Source: Lasiosphaeria ovina
Taxonomy: Eukaryota > Ascomycota > Sordariomycetes > Sordariales > Lasiosphaeriaceae
Direction: 5' to 3'
Length of the DNA: 64,000 bases
NCBI GenBank assembly: GCA_033439765.1
Contig: JAULSN010000007.1
Coordinates: 1,364,001 to 1,428,000, forward strand
The translations under genes were made by a program, and so were the position numbers. Below are positions 32,609 to 44,535 of the stretch, piece after piece. The notes below the pieces were generated by a model. That model made no database searches and was not told the DNA's origin. It worked only from the letters and a program-made list of their open reading frames with translations. Position 1 is the stretch's first letter; every line of letters begins with the position of its first letter.

Positions 32609-33180
32609 TCTGGTTGATAAATGGTTTTACTATCGTAGAAGAGAGCGAGGTTCCTAAGGTTTGGTTGTTGCGAATGGCCACGGCGGTTGTTGTTGTCGTT
32701 TGTTGTTGAAGGTCTTGCTTCGGAGCGGTTTACCGTTTGAAGTTCGCTTGAAGGGGTGCTGTGGGATGCTATGTGCTGCGACGTGAATGGCCAGTGTTCT
32801 GGGGAGTAAACAAAAGAGGAAAGCTCGGACCATTTCGAAAGCTCTCAGCCAGGTGTTGGGGACACGGGCTCCCCGTGCGGGCTGGAAAAGGCTTGGCAAA
32901 TCAGCCGGCGTAGCGGGTACCTCCTTGTTGGCGGCGAAGCGCACAGGCGTGTAAGTGCAGGCTACTTTGGCTGCTGGGCCTCGTTACTCCAGGCTGAACC
33001 GCCTTACGCAGAGCTCCCGGCATCACTCTTGCCTCCAAATCGCCAACCTCCATCTCAACATAACCCACCTCGAAATCCCACAGCGAACCGAAACACACAA
33101 GACAGCCCCGACCCGAGTTTTTGAATCGTATAAACAGCTGCTATCAATTCTCATTGTTGCCCGACAACGAGTCTGTCAAG
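32609..33180. promoter_or_regulatory. Divergent promoter region, borealin gene and RPN10
   Basis: 572 bp separate the two divergent start codons, so both promoters should lie here. Repeated TTGTTG/CAACAA phrases occur at about 32685-32710. I see no clear TATA element. A TATA-like TCGTATAAACA lies at about 33126, just 50 bp upstream of the RPN10 start codon, which may be transcribed leader. Confidence 0.5.
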
Positions 33181-34215
33181 ATGGGTCTCGAGGCGGTAAT
33201 GATCATGGTGGATAACAGCGAAAGCAGCCGGAACGGCGACTACATACCCACGCGCTTCGACGCCCAGGTCGACGCAGTCAACATCATCTTCCAAAATGTT
33301 GTACAAGGCAACCCCGAGTCCTCGGTCGGCCTGATGAGCATGGGCGGCAAGGGCCCCGAGGTACTGGTGACGTTCACGACGGACCAGGGCAAGATTCTGG
33401 ACGGCCTACACCGAACCAAGAAGAAGATCCGCGGCTCAGCGCACCTTGCGACAGGCATTCAAGTAGCAGGCGTAAGTTCAAAGGTTGCCCTACAATGGAA
33501 ACATAGGGGGGCTGCAAATACAACTGCACACAGTATAGAATGCTAGAGGCTCGGCGGCTGACACATGTGACATGGACTTTAGCTGGCGCTCAAACACAGG
33601 CAGAACACCTCGCAGCGGGCACGCATCATTGTCTTCGTCTGCTCGCCCATCGAGGAGGTTGAAAGCGACCTGGTCAAACTGGCGAAGAAAATGAAGAAGA
33701 ACAACACCAACGTCGACTTTGTGCTCTTTGGCGACATCGACGATGAGAACCACCAGAAGCTCGAGGCTTTCAACCGCGAGGTCAAGGGCAACAGCGAAGG
33801 GTCGAACCTCGTCGTCTTCCCGCCCAGCGGTAAGCTACTTAGCGACCAGATTATCTCGTCGTCGATCCTACTGGGCGAGCATGCCAGCAGCAGCGGCGGT
33901 GTGGGAGGCGGTGCTGGTGGCGATGCTGCGGGCGGCGCCTCGTCTGAGGACTTCCCGTTCGGCATCGACCCGTCCATCGACCCGGAACTTGCCCTGGCGC
34001 TGCGCATGAGCATGGAGGAGGAGAAGCTACGGCAGGAGAAGCGGGATCGCGAGGAGGCGGAAGCGGCGAAGAAAGCGTCGGGCCTGGAGAGTGTCAAGGA
34101 GGAAGAGGGCGAGTCAGAGCCGCTGCTGGGCAAGGACGGCGAGCCGAGCGGGAGCCAAGGCGACAAGAAGGACAGCGGCAGCAGCAAGGACGACGATAAG
34201 ATGGATACCTCATGA
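33181..34215 (+). CDS. RPN10: 26S proteasome ubiquitin-receptor subunit Rpn10
   Basis: Two exons, 33181-33471 and 33583-34215, coding 307 residues. The N-terminal von Willebrand factor A domain (about 1-190) begins MGLEAVMIMVDNSESSRNGD, with VGLMSMGGKGPEVLVT and, after splicing, ATGIQVAG-LALKHRQN; it continues with RIIVFVCSPI and VDFVLFGDIDDEN. A ubiquitin-interacting motif follows near residues 228-246 (DPELALALRMSMEEEK). The Ser/Gly/Ala-rich linker and Glu/Lys/Asp-rich tail are disordered. The subunit bridges the base and lid of the 19S particle and captures ubiquitinated substrates. The downstream gene TRS23 converges with it, the stops being 303 bp apart. Confidence 0.96.
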
Positions 34216-34517
34216 TTCGTTTTGCTCATTGCGCGAGGTTTTCTCAACGGCGCAATACGTGGGTGGATGGGCGGCGTCCGGTCCTCCCCTTGAACTCATT
34301 GTAGAATGGAATTTGCTTGGCATTAACTTGGAACGGGAGCGGTATGCTTTTCTGCCCAAACCACATGAAAAGCTCGCTTCCACCGAGAACTCCACGACAC
34401 AATTCCCACGACATTTCCCTGAACGCCAAGTAACTCCCAAGGTATTTGATGATGCCTGCTCGTAAAGACGTCTGCTCCAAGCCGCCCTCCCCTCCTAGAG
34501 GACTCGCTCCTGATCAG
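34216..34517. other. Convergent 3' spacer RPN10/TRS23
   Basis: 302 bp between two convergent stop codons; presumably both 3' untranslated regions. No further feature is seen. Confidence 0.6.
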
Positions 34518-35194
34518 TTACCTATTGTTGATCTCCCGGATGTACGACAAGAGCTTCCGGTCGTACATGTCGCAGCGGATGGGCATCTCGAGCTGGTAGA
34601 AGGGGTTCTTCATGACGTAGTCCGAGTACATGTCGTAGACGCGCCTGATGGTCTGGTCGACGTTGGCCTGCGTGGTGTCGGTGAAGAGCAGGAACTTGAC
34701 GCCCGTCAGCGTGGTGAAGCACTGCAGCCGGAAGTTCTCCGACTCGAGCACCTCGAGGCCCGACGGCGGGTCGGGCCGCGTCAACATGCCGCCCGCCGAG
34801 GCAGAGGCCCGGTTGGCCGGGTTCTTGACGGGGTTTAGCCGCGATGTGATGGCGTGGACTCTGTACGGTGGGGTGAATAATGCGTATGGCACATGTTGGT
34901 GAGCACAACAACGAAACGAGCTATAGGTGGAGTTCATTCATATCCAGGGGGAGTTGGGTTTGGTATGAATGCAAACAAAAACAAAACATCCGTCGCCCCT
35001 TACCCGTGAAAGGTCCCCGCGAGGACGAGGTAGTCATTGGTGCTGATCTTGTTCAGCCCGGCCTCGTGGAACGTCTTGTTGTAGATCAGGCCTCCAGCCT
35101 TGTTGATGATGATAAGGGCAAACACGGTCCTGGGTCACACTCTCAGATTCAGCAGTGTCCGGCAGAGTAAAAGGGCCGGGCACAAAACGCACAT
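34518..35194 (-). CDS. TRS23: TRAPP complex subunit Trs23 (TRAPPC4), start codon split by an intron
   Basis: Proposed exons: 35194-35193 (two coding bases, AT), 35129-35004 and 34860-34518, total 156 residues. The first intron, 35192-35130, has donor GTGCGT and acceptor CCCAG, and joining AT to G forms the initiator codon of MTVFALIIINKAGGLIYN. Without that splice, the ATG at 35194 meets a stop after about 20 codons. The sedlin/longin-like N-terminus continues NDYLVLAGTFHG-VHAITSRLNP across the second splice, and the diagnostic C-terminus is TLTGVKFLLFTDT, VYDMYSDYVMKNPFY and LEMPIRCDMYDRK. TRAPP tethers vesicles and activates Ypt1/Rab1 at ER-Golgi sites. Yeast Trs23 is longer (219), human TRAPPC4 is 219. 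The family is certain; the split start is inference. Confidence 0.9.
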
Positions 35195-36896
35195 GTTGGC
35201 GACTTCATCTCACACCTTACACACACCGACTGAGAAGGCTGACGGAAGCGTGTGAGCACTGGATGAGGCAGGCGACACGGATAGACGGCCGTGTAGTATT
35301 GCAAGTTGCGTCGGTGGTGCGGTATTTTCTATTCGTTTCCAGCTTCACCAATGTGTAGATGATTCAACGGGCTCGTGGCAGTGCCGTCTTGAGTATCTCA
35401 TTTACGTGCACGACGTTGCTGACGGGCTGGGACGGGGCCGTTGGAGCTGCGTGAATGATTGCCTTGAAAGGGTGTTGGGTGTATTTTTGCTTACCATACG
35501 GATACGGAGCAATTCTGGATGGAATACTGCCCAACTGGAGTTAGTCGTCGGGGTTAGGGTTATGTCATGCTAGACTGGCCCAGACCAAGCTCGGACCGAC
35601 TTGCACGCTCAGATGGATGCTAAACTTTTGAATACTAGTCAGGGCTCAAAGCGCCTACACAGTACAGACCAAGGGGTAAACCCCTTGTTGGTCAGGGACA
35701 TTGATTCGCCATTTACCATTGATTCGCCATTTTATCGGTACCTATATGTTGGTGGCACTACACGCAAAATGGAAGTACCGCTCGCTCTACTTCAAAGGCC
35801 AATGTTCCCGGTCGTCTGGTCGCTGACAAAATTAACACACTCGACTCCAGGGGTCAAGCCGGGACAGTTATGACCTGGGAAGCCAGGCGGAATAAACACT
35901 CGATCCTTGTTCGTCGCCCTTCATCATCAAGCCACTTACAGCATGAGATTCCACGTTCCTGGATAAAAAGCAACTTTCTAGCCTCTTTCACTTTGGAGAG
36001 CCCAACTGCCGGCTTCAAAAATCTGGGCATGCAGGCAGGCAAGATCGATCGTGGGCGGCAGATAGCCGGGGCACCCCACCACCACAACCTCAGTCGGCCT
36101 GGACGGTGCAATTCCCGGATCGGCAAATTTCAAGCCACCTGCTTGCCCATAGGGCGCTGTGATTCTAGTGGCTAGAAGCTGTGCTAAGGTTGCGACAGGG
36201 ACTCGGTCGCCATTCTCAGGTCCCACCCTAGTGGCCAGATGGAGCTTTCCAGAGAAAGCAACGTTGGACTCCGCGGCAGAGGGGAAAAATGCTGTTCAAC
36301 GAACGTGCCCATAACAGGGAACGATTGGCGCTCTTATGCCGTACAATCGCCGACCCGCAGCGAGTCGAGTGCACTTTTTCTTCCAACCTGGAGCCGCCAT
36401 CTCTCGCGTTCTCTGCCACTTTTGCGTGTTTCTGCTCTTTGATTCGCAGCGCCTGCCCCCCCAAAAAGAGGTCTTGAGTCTAGACTCCCAGTCGCCTCCA
36501 TTGCACTTACGCCTAGACTGAAGCCCGGTTGCCCTACTTCCATTGCCTGCCCTGCCCTGCCCCGCCATCAGGGCCCCGTTGGTGGATGCAACCAGTGCAA
36601 CCAGTGCAACAACCACTGGCAAAGCCGCTGAAGGACGAGGATTTCGTCTCCCAGCATTCCGCCCCAGCGCCCGTCGTTTGAGCCTTCGAGGCCCGGCACT
36701 GCTGCACTGCTGCTGTGGCCAGCGCACCCGCATCAACGCCCGAATAAGCGATCTGCCCAGCCAAGCACTCCAGCTCTATGCCTTGGTCATCCCGTGCCGC
36801 GCCATGACCGCCTCCCGCCGACGTCCAGCGCTGCACAAACAGCAGAGTGCCCTCGGCAGCAACAACAAGGATCGTGGTGAAAAGGCCACAAACACC
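35195..36896. other. Intergenic (1.7 kb) before YEA4
   Basis: No gene is seen. A telomere-like GGGTTAGGGTTA lies at about 35548-35562. The imperfect direct phrase GATTCGCCATTTA occurs twice at about 35703-35730. The right part should contain the YEA4 promoter and leader; in-frame ATGs at 36543 and 36804 upstream of the chosen start have no conserved sequence. Confidence 0.45.
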
Positions 36897-38261
36897 ATGT
36901 CGGCCCCGTCGCCCCGTGTCATTAATGCCGCCCCGTCGCTCGAGAAGGCCGAAATGTACGGCATTGACGATGACCGGCCCGTCTTCAGTCGCGCCATGGC
37001 CCTCGCCGGGCGCATGTTCATCGAGACCATTCCGCAGTGGTTGGCCGTGGGCGCCATGCTCTCCCTCATCTTCGGCGGCTGCTGCTCCAACGTTTTTGCC
37101 CTCGAATCAATCATCAAGGTCGAGCCCGCGAGCGGTGTGTTTTGCTGTTTTGCTCTGTCTCCGTCTCTTGTCTTTCCAACAAGGCGAAGGCCTGATGCAA
37201 AGGCGTTGCATCCGGGCGGCCGCCGGTCCCCAAGACGATCTGGCGCTGACCACAGTACTTTCACTAGGAACGCTCTTGACCTTCGTCCAGTTCCTTTTCG
37301 TCGCCTTAATTGGACTGCCGTCGCAGTTTGACCGGACGCGCCCGCCCTACTACCTGAAGCCGAACCGCGTGCCGATCCGCCGGTGGCTGGTCAACATTGT
37401 CCTGTTCTTCAGCATCAACGTGCTCAACAACCACGCATTCAGCTACGATATATCCGTGCCCGTGCACATCATCCTGCGATCGGGGGGCAGCATCACGACA
37501 ATGATTGCCGGGAGCCTGTACGGGAAGAGGTACTCTAGGATCCAGATTACCGCAGTCGTTCTGCTCACAGTTGGCGTCATCACGGCGGCCTGGTCCGACT
37601 CGATGAACAAGGTACGTTGCCGTGGTCCCCCTTTTCATGTGCAGGTGCTGATCATCGTGTCAAGGGATCATCCGGCGAGGCGCCTCGCGGTAATCCGAGC
37701 TTCAAGACTGGCCTGGCCATTCTGTTTGTTGCGCAGGTTCTTTCGGCCATCATGGGCCTCTACACGGAGGAGACGTACCGGATCTACGGGCCGCAGTGGA
37801 AGGAGAATCTCTTCTACTCGCATCTTCTGTCGCTGCCTCTATTCCTGCCGTTCCTGCCGTCGCTGTCGAGGCAGTTCATGAAGCTCGCCAACAGTGCGCC
37901 GCTAGCGCTTCCGCTCCCGGCCTTCGACGACTATCCGAACCTGTCACCGACGGTTCAAAGGGGCCTGGAGGGGATACAGATCCCGAGCCAGCTGTTCTAT
38001 CTTGTGCTCAACGTCTTGACACAGTATGCATGCATCCGGGGTGTCAACCTCTTGGCCGCGGCTTCCTCGGCCTTGACAGTGACCATTGTCCTTAACATCC
38101 GCAAGCTAGTCAGCTTGCTCTTGAGCATATGGATTTTTGGAAACCGCCTTGCGTTTGGGACGCTCATTGGGGCTGTAATTGTATTTTTCGCCGGAGGGCT
38201 GTACTCCCTGGACGGGAAACGAAAGCCTCAGGGGAGAAACAGAAATTCGGCAAAGTCTTGA
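36897..38261 (+). CDS. YEA4: UDP-N-acetylglucosamine transporter, nucleotide-sugar transporter family
   Basis: Three exons: 36897-37134, 37268-37611 and 37665-38261, coding 392 residues from this ATG; an in-frame ATG at 36804 would add 31 low-complexity residues. It is a multi-pass drug/metabolite-superfamily protein with about ten membrane segments. The start of the fold is IPQWLAVGAMLSLIFGGCCSN; splicing gives KVEPASG-TLLTFVQFLF. Other family markers are PIRRWLVNIVLFFSINVLNN, LRSGGSITTMIAGSLYGKRY, GLYTEETYRIYG and CIRGVNLLAAASSALTVTIV. YEA4 imports UDP-GlcNAc into the endoplasmic reticulum and affects chitin synthesis in yeast. The third intron is compact at 53 nt. The C-terminus ends with basic residues and no clear KKXX-type signal. 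Confidence 0.9.
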
Positions 38262-38868
38262 CAGGAGGCTTTGGCTATATTTCTCTGTACATATTGTTAT
38301 ATTGCATATAGAAAATAAGCGGGCGGACGGCAAGCTCTGCATTTTCATTCTCTGATCTGGCCCGAACCGACCCGACCCTTCCGGTGCCCCTCTGGGCATT
38401 TTGGGAGGGGTAGCATCGCATTTCGTCCGTATCTGGGCGGGTGGAAGGAATCAGCGAAACTTCCATCTCAAGATTTCCAGAAAAGCTGTTGGCTGGCCAT
38501 GGAACGCCCTAAATTCAGGGGTCCTCCCTGCCGCTGCGGCTAGGGTCGGCATGTGCCTGCCGCTGAAACAAAGCAGCCGAGGTGCCGCACGTTTAGCGGG
38601 CAGTTCCGGTACGTCACCGAATGGAGCCGGCCAACTGCGCCGCCCCTAAGGTAAGGAAGGGTACGGGTGCAGACGAAAATAGGCCCGAAATTCCACATTG
38701 GCGGTGGGTGCCAATGTTAGGGCGGTGACTCCAACTGCCAACAGCCTTCCCGTCTTCGACAACGGCCAAGCCTAGGATCCCATCTGCCACTCCAAGACTA
38801 AAAACCAGCCGTGCAACTATTCAACAATCCAATTGGCACTTATCGCCCTAAAATTTCGGCCTCGAACC
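38262..38868. promoter_or_regulatory. Spacer and AMD1 promoter region
   Basis: 607 bp between the YEA4 stop and the AMD1 start, in tandem orientation. No TATA element or repeat is clear. It presumably holds the YEA4 3' region and the AMD1 promoter. Confidence 0.45.
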
Positions 38869-41800
38869 ATGGCTGGTGAGTGCTGCAAACACTTGGTTCC
38901 GCGTGATGGTGATGGTGCATTGGGCGATGGGACCGACCGACTTTTCTGCCCACCTACCTACCTGCCTAGATAGTTGGAGCTTGAAGCTTGTAGTTTGGAG
39001 CTTGAGCTGGCACGACCTGGAAGTCCCCGACGGAAGGGATGTTTCGTCCCATGCGTGAGAGTTCCTAGCACTAATACCCGTGATTGCTAGACGGCTCGCT
39101 GTCGCATGATGCTTCGTCATCCTCGACGTCGCCCATACTCCCCGCGACTCAACTGCCGGCCCACGATTCGGACGACGAAGAGTACACAGCGCAAGGGGAG
39201 AGTGACACAGAATCTGAGGGCCTGCCCAGCAACCACATGCATGGCCACAACCACCACCTCTGGCCACCCGCAAACCCTGGCTCCAACTCAGCTCCGGATG
39301 CCGGCGACGACCCACGCCCCAGCCGCGACGATAATAACGTGAACGGCGCCGACATGCAAGAGGGCATGCTCCCCAGGGACCTCCCCCACAAGACAGCATA
39401 CTACGACCTTGTCGCCGAGCGCCAGATGACCCAGACAGACGCGAAGCTGTTTTACCAACGAAGCCAGGCCGAGACGCGCAGCCAGATATTCACCCACGCC
39501 CACGCCACACCCCAGGGGAGCCCGCTCATGCCCGCCGCTTCCAGCCCTGTGTCGGCCCAGATCCCGGCGGATCTGGCGTCCAGCGTCATGTCCACTCTCC
39601 CAGCCTCTTTGAGCAACATGAAGCTCTCCGACCTAGACCCGGGCGCCGTCCCAGAGCAGATGCTTGGGCAGCAGCTGCACAGGGACCCAAGCCACGTCAC
39701 CATGGGCAACCTCCCGAGGGCCAGTAGCTTAGCCCAAATCAACAGTGCGGCCTCGGGCGCTGGGGTCCAGATAGACCCTGCCGTTCAGCAGCAGATGTTG
39801 TTGAATACGGGAGCCGTTGCGGGCATTGGCAGCAGCACCTACGTGGACGCTGACCCCCAGATCACCGCCGAGCTAACCACCATCTTCAAGAATATCCACC
39901 AGATCCTCGACGCCCGGCACAAATACATGCGGCTTTCTCTGCAACGCCCGGGCGACAACCCCAAGGACGATCCAAGCTGGAACATATACCCCAGCCCCCC
40001 CGAGCCGGCTTGGACCGATGACCGTGACAAGGCCATGGGGGGGGCCCAGGCCCCCAACAGCGTCAGCAACAGCTTGCAGAACAGCCTGGTGTTGAATGTT
40101 GACAAGCACTCGGAAAGAGGCCCTGAGACGCCGCGCAAGTCGGCTGCCAAGAAGCGCAAGCCGGGCCAGGATATCGGCGAGGACTTTGACATGGAAGACC
40201 TGATGCCCTTGCCAGGCCAGAGCGACATGGGGTTCCGCATGGACGACGGCGGAGTATATCAGGTATTCGAGAACGCCGAGTCGGAGCAGGCCGGCTCTCC
40301 TGTGGTGAACGTCCCAACAATCAGAGAGTTTTACCTAGATCTGGAAGAGCTGCTGGCGACGTCCTCGGACGGCCCCAGCAAGAGCTTCGCATTCCGCCGC
40401 TTGCAGTACCTCGAGGGCAAATTCAACCTCTATGTGCTGCTCAACGAATACCAGGAAACTGCCGACAGCAAAAAGGTGCCTCACCGCGACTTTTACAACG
40501 TCCGAAAGGTGGACACTCACGTTCACCACTCGGCATGCATGAACCAAAAGCATCTCTTGCGCTTCATCAAGAGCAAGATGAAGAAGTTTCCCGACGAGAT
40601 TGTGCTCTTCCGCGACGGCAAGCACTTGACCTTGGCCGAGGTGTTTGAGAGCATCAACCTGACCGCCTACGACCTCAGCATCGACACGTTAGACATGCAC
40701 GCCCATACCGACTCGTTCCACCGGTTTGACAAGTTCAATCTCAAGTACAACCCTATCGGCGAGTCGCGGCTGCGGACCATCTTCTTGAAGACGGACAACT
40801 TCATCAACGGGCGCTACCTGGCAGAGATTACCAAGGAGGTCATCTCGGATCTAGAGTCGAGCAAGTACCAGATGGTGGAGTGGCGCATCTCCATCTACGG
40901 CAAGTCGATGGACGAATGGGACAAGCTTGCGGCCTGGGTCATTGACAACAAGCTCATCTCACCCAACGTGCGGTGGCTGATTCAGATTCCCCGGCTGTAC
41001 GACGTGTACAAGGCCAGCGGCCTGATGACCACGTTCGATCAGCTTGTCAAGAACGTCTTCCAGCCGCTCTTCGAGGTGACAAAGGATCCCACGAGCCACC
41101 CCAAGCTGCACATCTTCCTGCAGCGGGTGATAGGCCTGGACAGCGTCGATGACGAAAGCAAGATTGAGCGTCGGCAGTACAAGAAGTTCCCGGTAGCCAG
41201 CGCGTGGACCGCCAAGCAGAACCCGCCCTATAGCTACTGGATGTACTACCTCTACGCCAACATGGTGTCGTTGAACACGTGGCGCAAGCAGCGCGGCTTC
41301 AGCACGTTTGTCTTGCGTCCCCACTGCGGAGAGGCGGGCGACAGCGAGCATCTTGCCGTGGCCGCTCTGTGCTGCCACAGTATTAGCCACGGGCTGCTCT
41401 TGCGCAAGGTTCCGCTACTGCAGTACATCTTCTACCTCGAGCAGATTGGCATCGCCATGTCGCCGCTGAGCAACAACGCGCTCTTCTTGGCCTACGAGCG
41501 GAACCCGTTCCATCAGTACTTCAAGCGCGGTCTTAACGTGTCGCTGTCAACTGACGACCCGCTCCAGTTTGCCTTCACCAAGGAGCCACTGATCGAGGAG
41601 TATGCTGTGGCGGCACAGATCTACAAGCTGAACTCGGTAGACATGTGCGAGCTGGCCAAGAACTCGGTCAAGCAAAGCGGCTTTGAGTTTTCGGTCAAGC
41701 AGCAGTGGTTGGGTCCCAGCTTCCACCACCCCGGGGCGGCCGGAAACACCATGGTCAAGACGAATGTCCCTGACCGCAGAGAGGAGTTTCGCTACCGGAC

Positions 41801-42382
41801 TCTCCTGGAAGAGCTCAAGATGTAAGTCCATTCCCGATGGTTCCGTTTGTCTCTACTGTTTCCTTGACCAAATATGATGCTGACGCGTCGGAACACAACA
41901 GGGTGGAGAGATATGCCACTGGATCCGACAATTCGTTAGCAAGTGCTGCCGCCACTGACCATAACGGCAATGTTCCTCAGCATTTCGTGCCCAAGTCGCC
42001 CGCACTCTCGTCAAAGAACAACACGACATCGGGACTGACTGTCGAATCTAAGCATCCGAGCCAGGTGTCACTCTCTCTAAATCCGCACACCTCAAGCACC
42101 TCCCGGACAAGCCACCAACTCGACACGGGCAGTCCGTATATGAGCGCCATGAACCAGCCGCAAATATTTTCCAGCCCCGTGGTGGCTTCGCCGCTTGGGG
42201 CGTCAGCGTCGGAAAGAGATACGAGCGGCAACTGGTCTCCGGTCGAGGCCACACGAGGAGAGCCGCATCTCTCTGGTAACGAGCCCAGATACTTCCCCGG
42301 CGTGGTGTCGCGGGGCCCGCGGAGAAACAGCACGCGGCAGAGCTCGATGCACGAGAGTGACCAGCACGCCCCGAGCAAATAA
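38869..42382 (+). CDS. AMD1: AMP deaminase
   Basis: Three exons: 38869-38875 (7 nt: ATG GCT G), 39091-41821 and 41902-42382, coding 1072 residues. It hydrolyses AMP to IMP and ammonia, controlling the adenylate pool. The first intron (215 nt) has a GTGAGT donor and CTAATAC branch. The N-terminal 400 residues are mostly disordered. The metal-dependent amidohydrolase core has HVHHSACMNQKHLL near 479, KYNPIGESRLR near 554, HCGEAGD near 746, SPLSNNALF near 793 and LSTDDPLQF near 820. Conserved GNTMVKTNVPDRREEFR closes the domain. The last exon adds a Ser-rich tail of about 150 residues not needed for the fold; the splice supplies KMVERYATG. Function is secure. Confidence 0.96.
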
Positions 42383-44535
42383 CTTGGATGACTGATGACA
42401 AAACTATCTAATTTATCGACCAGCTGATGTACAGACGCGGTACGTTAGGCGCTAGGATTTTTTTGGAGAGGGGGGGTGGAGGGGCGCTTCCAGTAATCTC
42501 TTTTGAATGCCATACATACATAGCGTAGCTTAAATGACGGCCAGGTGTTTGCAGAGGATGAAAAATGGGATTTGGGATACCCAGCTGACAATATTTTCGA
42601 GTCTTTTGTTTTTGTTTGAGGGTTTGATAGGGCGGATCAAGGCCACCGGGTTTCCATGTTGTTTATTTTTAGATGAGCGATCATCTGGGGCCGGGGTGTT
42701 TGTTTATATGGGATGATATTAGATAAATAGATGTTTGGATGGAAATGTCCTGGTTCACACCGGATCCTATGCTTTTTCATTTCTTCGTTTCTGAATACAT
42801 GTTAGTTTCAGGGTGACAGCTACTAGAGGGTGACTTCTGTGTTGCTTGAAGGGGAGGGGGTTGTCGGATTAGGAATTGTGTGCAAGAAACAAGTATCTGA
42901 TGGGTGAAAGTGGTGTAGATGCGCTGTCGTGGTGTTGTTCTAAATGGGATTTTATTAGGGGTTAATAATCATTCCAAGATTTTCCTCCTCCCTCGCCTCT
43001 TGCTTGGGCAGTGAGGAGAGTGCTCAGAAGATATCTAGCTGCCCGTTGCCGTCGTCTAAACTAGGTAATGAGGTGGTTGTCACTTTGTGTTTTGGTGGCG
43101 GGTGTTAAGGTTGCGGAAGCATCATTGACCTTCTTATGGTATGTTGTTGCTTTTCTGTGCTTCCATTGAGAAGCTAAACATACTCGAATGTTCACACTCA
43201 TTGGAAGATATTGGTATGTATCTCTATATTCTCAAGTTGTCGCTTGTTTGCCGGTGTAGTGCCTTCGTACATGCGGGTGAGTGTGAGTTTGGTAACTTGA
43301 CGTGGTACCCTAAAAGCAACTCATTCTCATTCTCACTCATTATGGAAGTCTAGTTCCACGTGTATGAACGGCGGTGAGGACTGAGAGCTGCTTTTCTTCC
43401 TGTTATTTTGTTATTTTTTATTTCTATTAAAAAAATATACCTTTGGACTATAAAGTTGTGTATTGGTCAATCCCGATGAGTCGTTCAATCTTGAGACGAG
43501 CTGCTAGCCGATTGGATATAGAGAGACAGCTTAATATATGACGTTGAAGTGGAAAGAGAAGAAAGGAGCCTTACGATGCACGTTCAAAGTAAAAAAGAAA
43601 TATGATGCGTGCCAGTAGGCCTTTTCCTTCATGTTTACCTGTTTTAAAGAGGTGCAGGTGAGCCTGCAAGGAACCAGGTTACATACAGTACCTTACGTGC
43701 CCGGACACATGGACTGCTGCATACCTCCCGAAAGCGACACGCGACAGAAGAAGCAACAAATTCTAGACGTTGATAAATCTTGTATATTTCTTCTAGAATA
43801 TACCTTGGGTGTTGTCGGATCTACGAGGTATCGGCGGTACTTATACTCCGTACACACCCCGCGCCGTGTTGGCCTTACAAACAAGGTGGGTCAGGCAGGC
43901 CACTTTTTCGGCAAGCGTATATTGATACCCCCGACACACGTTACGTACGGACTTTTGGAGCGTGAAACAATTTGGGAATAGCCTGCCTTGGAGAGTCCCC
44001 AGTTGTTGCAAGCCCAAGAATCGAGCCCAGACCACGCAGCGCAGCCAGAGCCCAGAGCCCCCCCTAACATCGAGGAGGATCCCAAATCTTCGACGACGCA
44101 ACCCACATTCTTATTCTCAACTACCTTAGCTTGCGGTGCAGACAGGATTTATCCCTAATTCCCTCGCTTTGGCCCAATTGCACGCCAGCAAAGCAAAGCC
44201 GCCCTGCAAGCGCACGACCTCGTCCTCTACCGGTCGCGCCCTCAACCACGACAGCGGCCGCCCAAAACCATCCCCCCGACAAACGAGCAGACTTAGGTCA
44301 CCAACTGCCCAGCTCGACCACAGCAAACAGAGCTCCCTATCTTGGCTGTAGTCTATAATCGACCCTGCCTGTCCGAGCTGTCCGCGGCGCGCCTACAAGT
44401 CATCCTCCCGCCTCCTGTGTCGTGCGTCTGCGGTCCGGCGCTGCCGTCATCACATTCATCGGCGCCATCTCCGATGCGGCCTGCTGCTGCTGCTGCTGCT
44501 GCTGACTGCGACGCGACCAGACCTCTGCAACAGCC
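42383..44535. other. Intergenic (2.15 kb) AMD1 to SLA1
   Basis: No gene is seen. The first part is AT-rich with T tracts and probably includes the AMD1 3' untranslated region. Short open frames around 43630-43980 have no domain. The last 300-400 bases are CT-rich, with a CTG run at about 44482-44505, and should contain the SLA1 promoter and leader. Confidence 0.45.

Noticed and set aside
21168..42382. Purine metabolism gene cluster (ADE13 and AMD1)
   Set aside because: The two genes lie 16 kb apart with six unrelated genes between, so it is probably coincidence.
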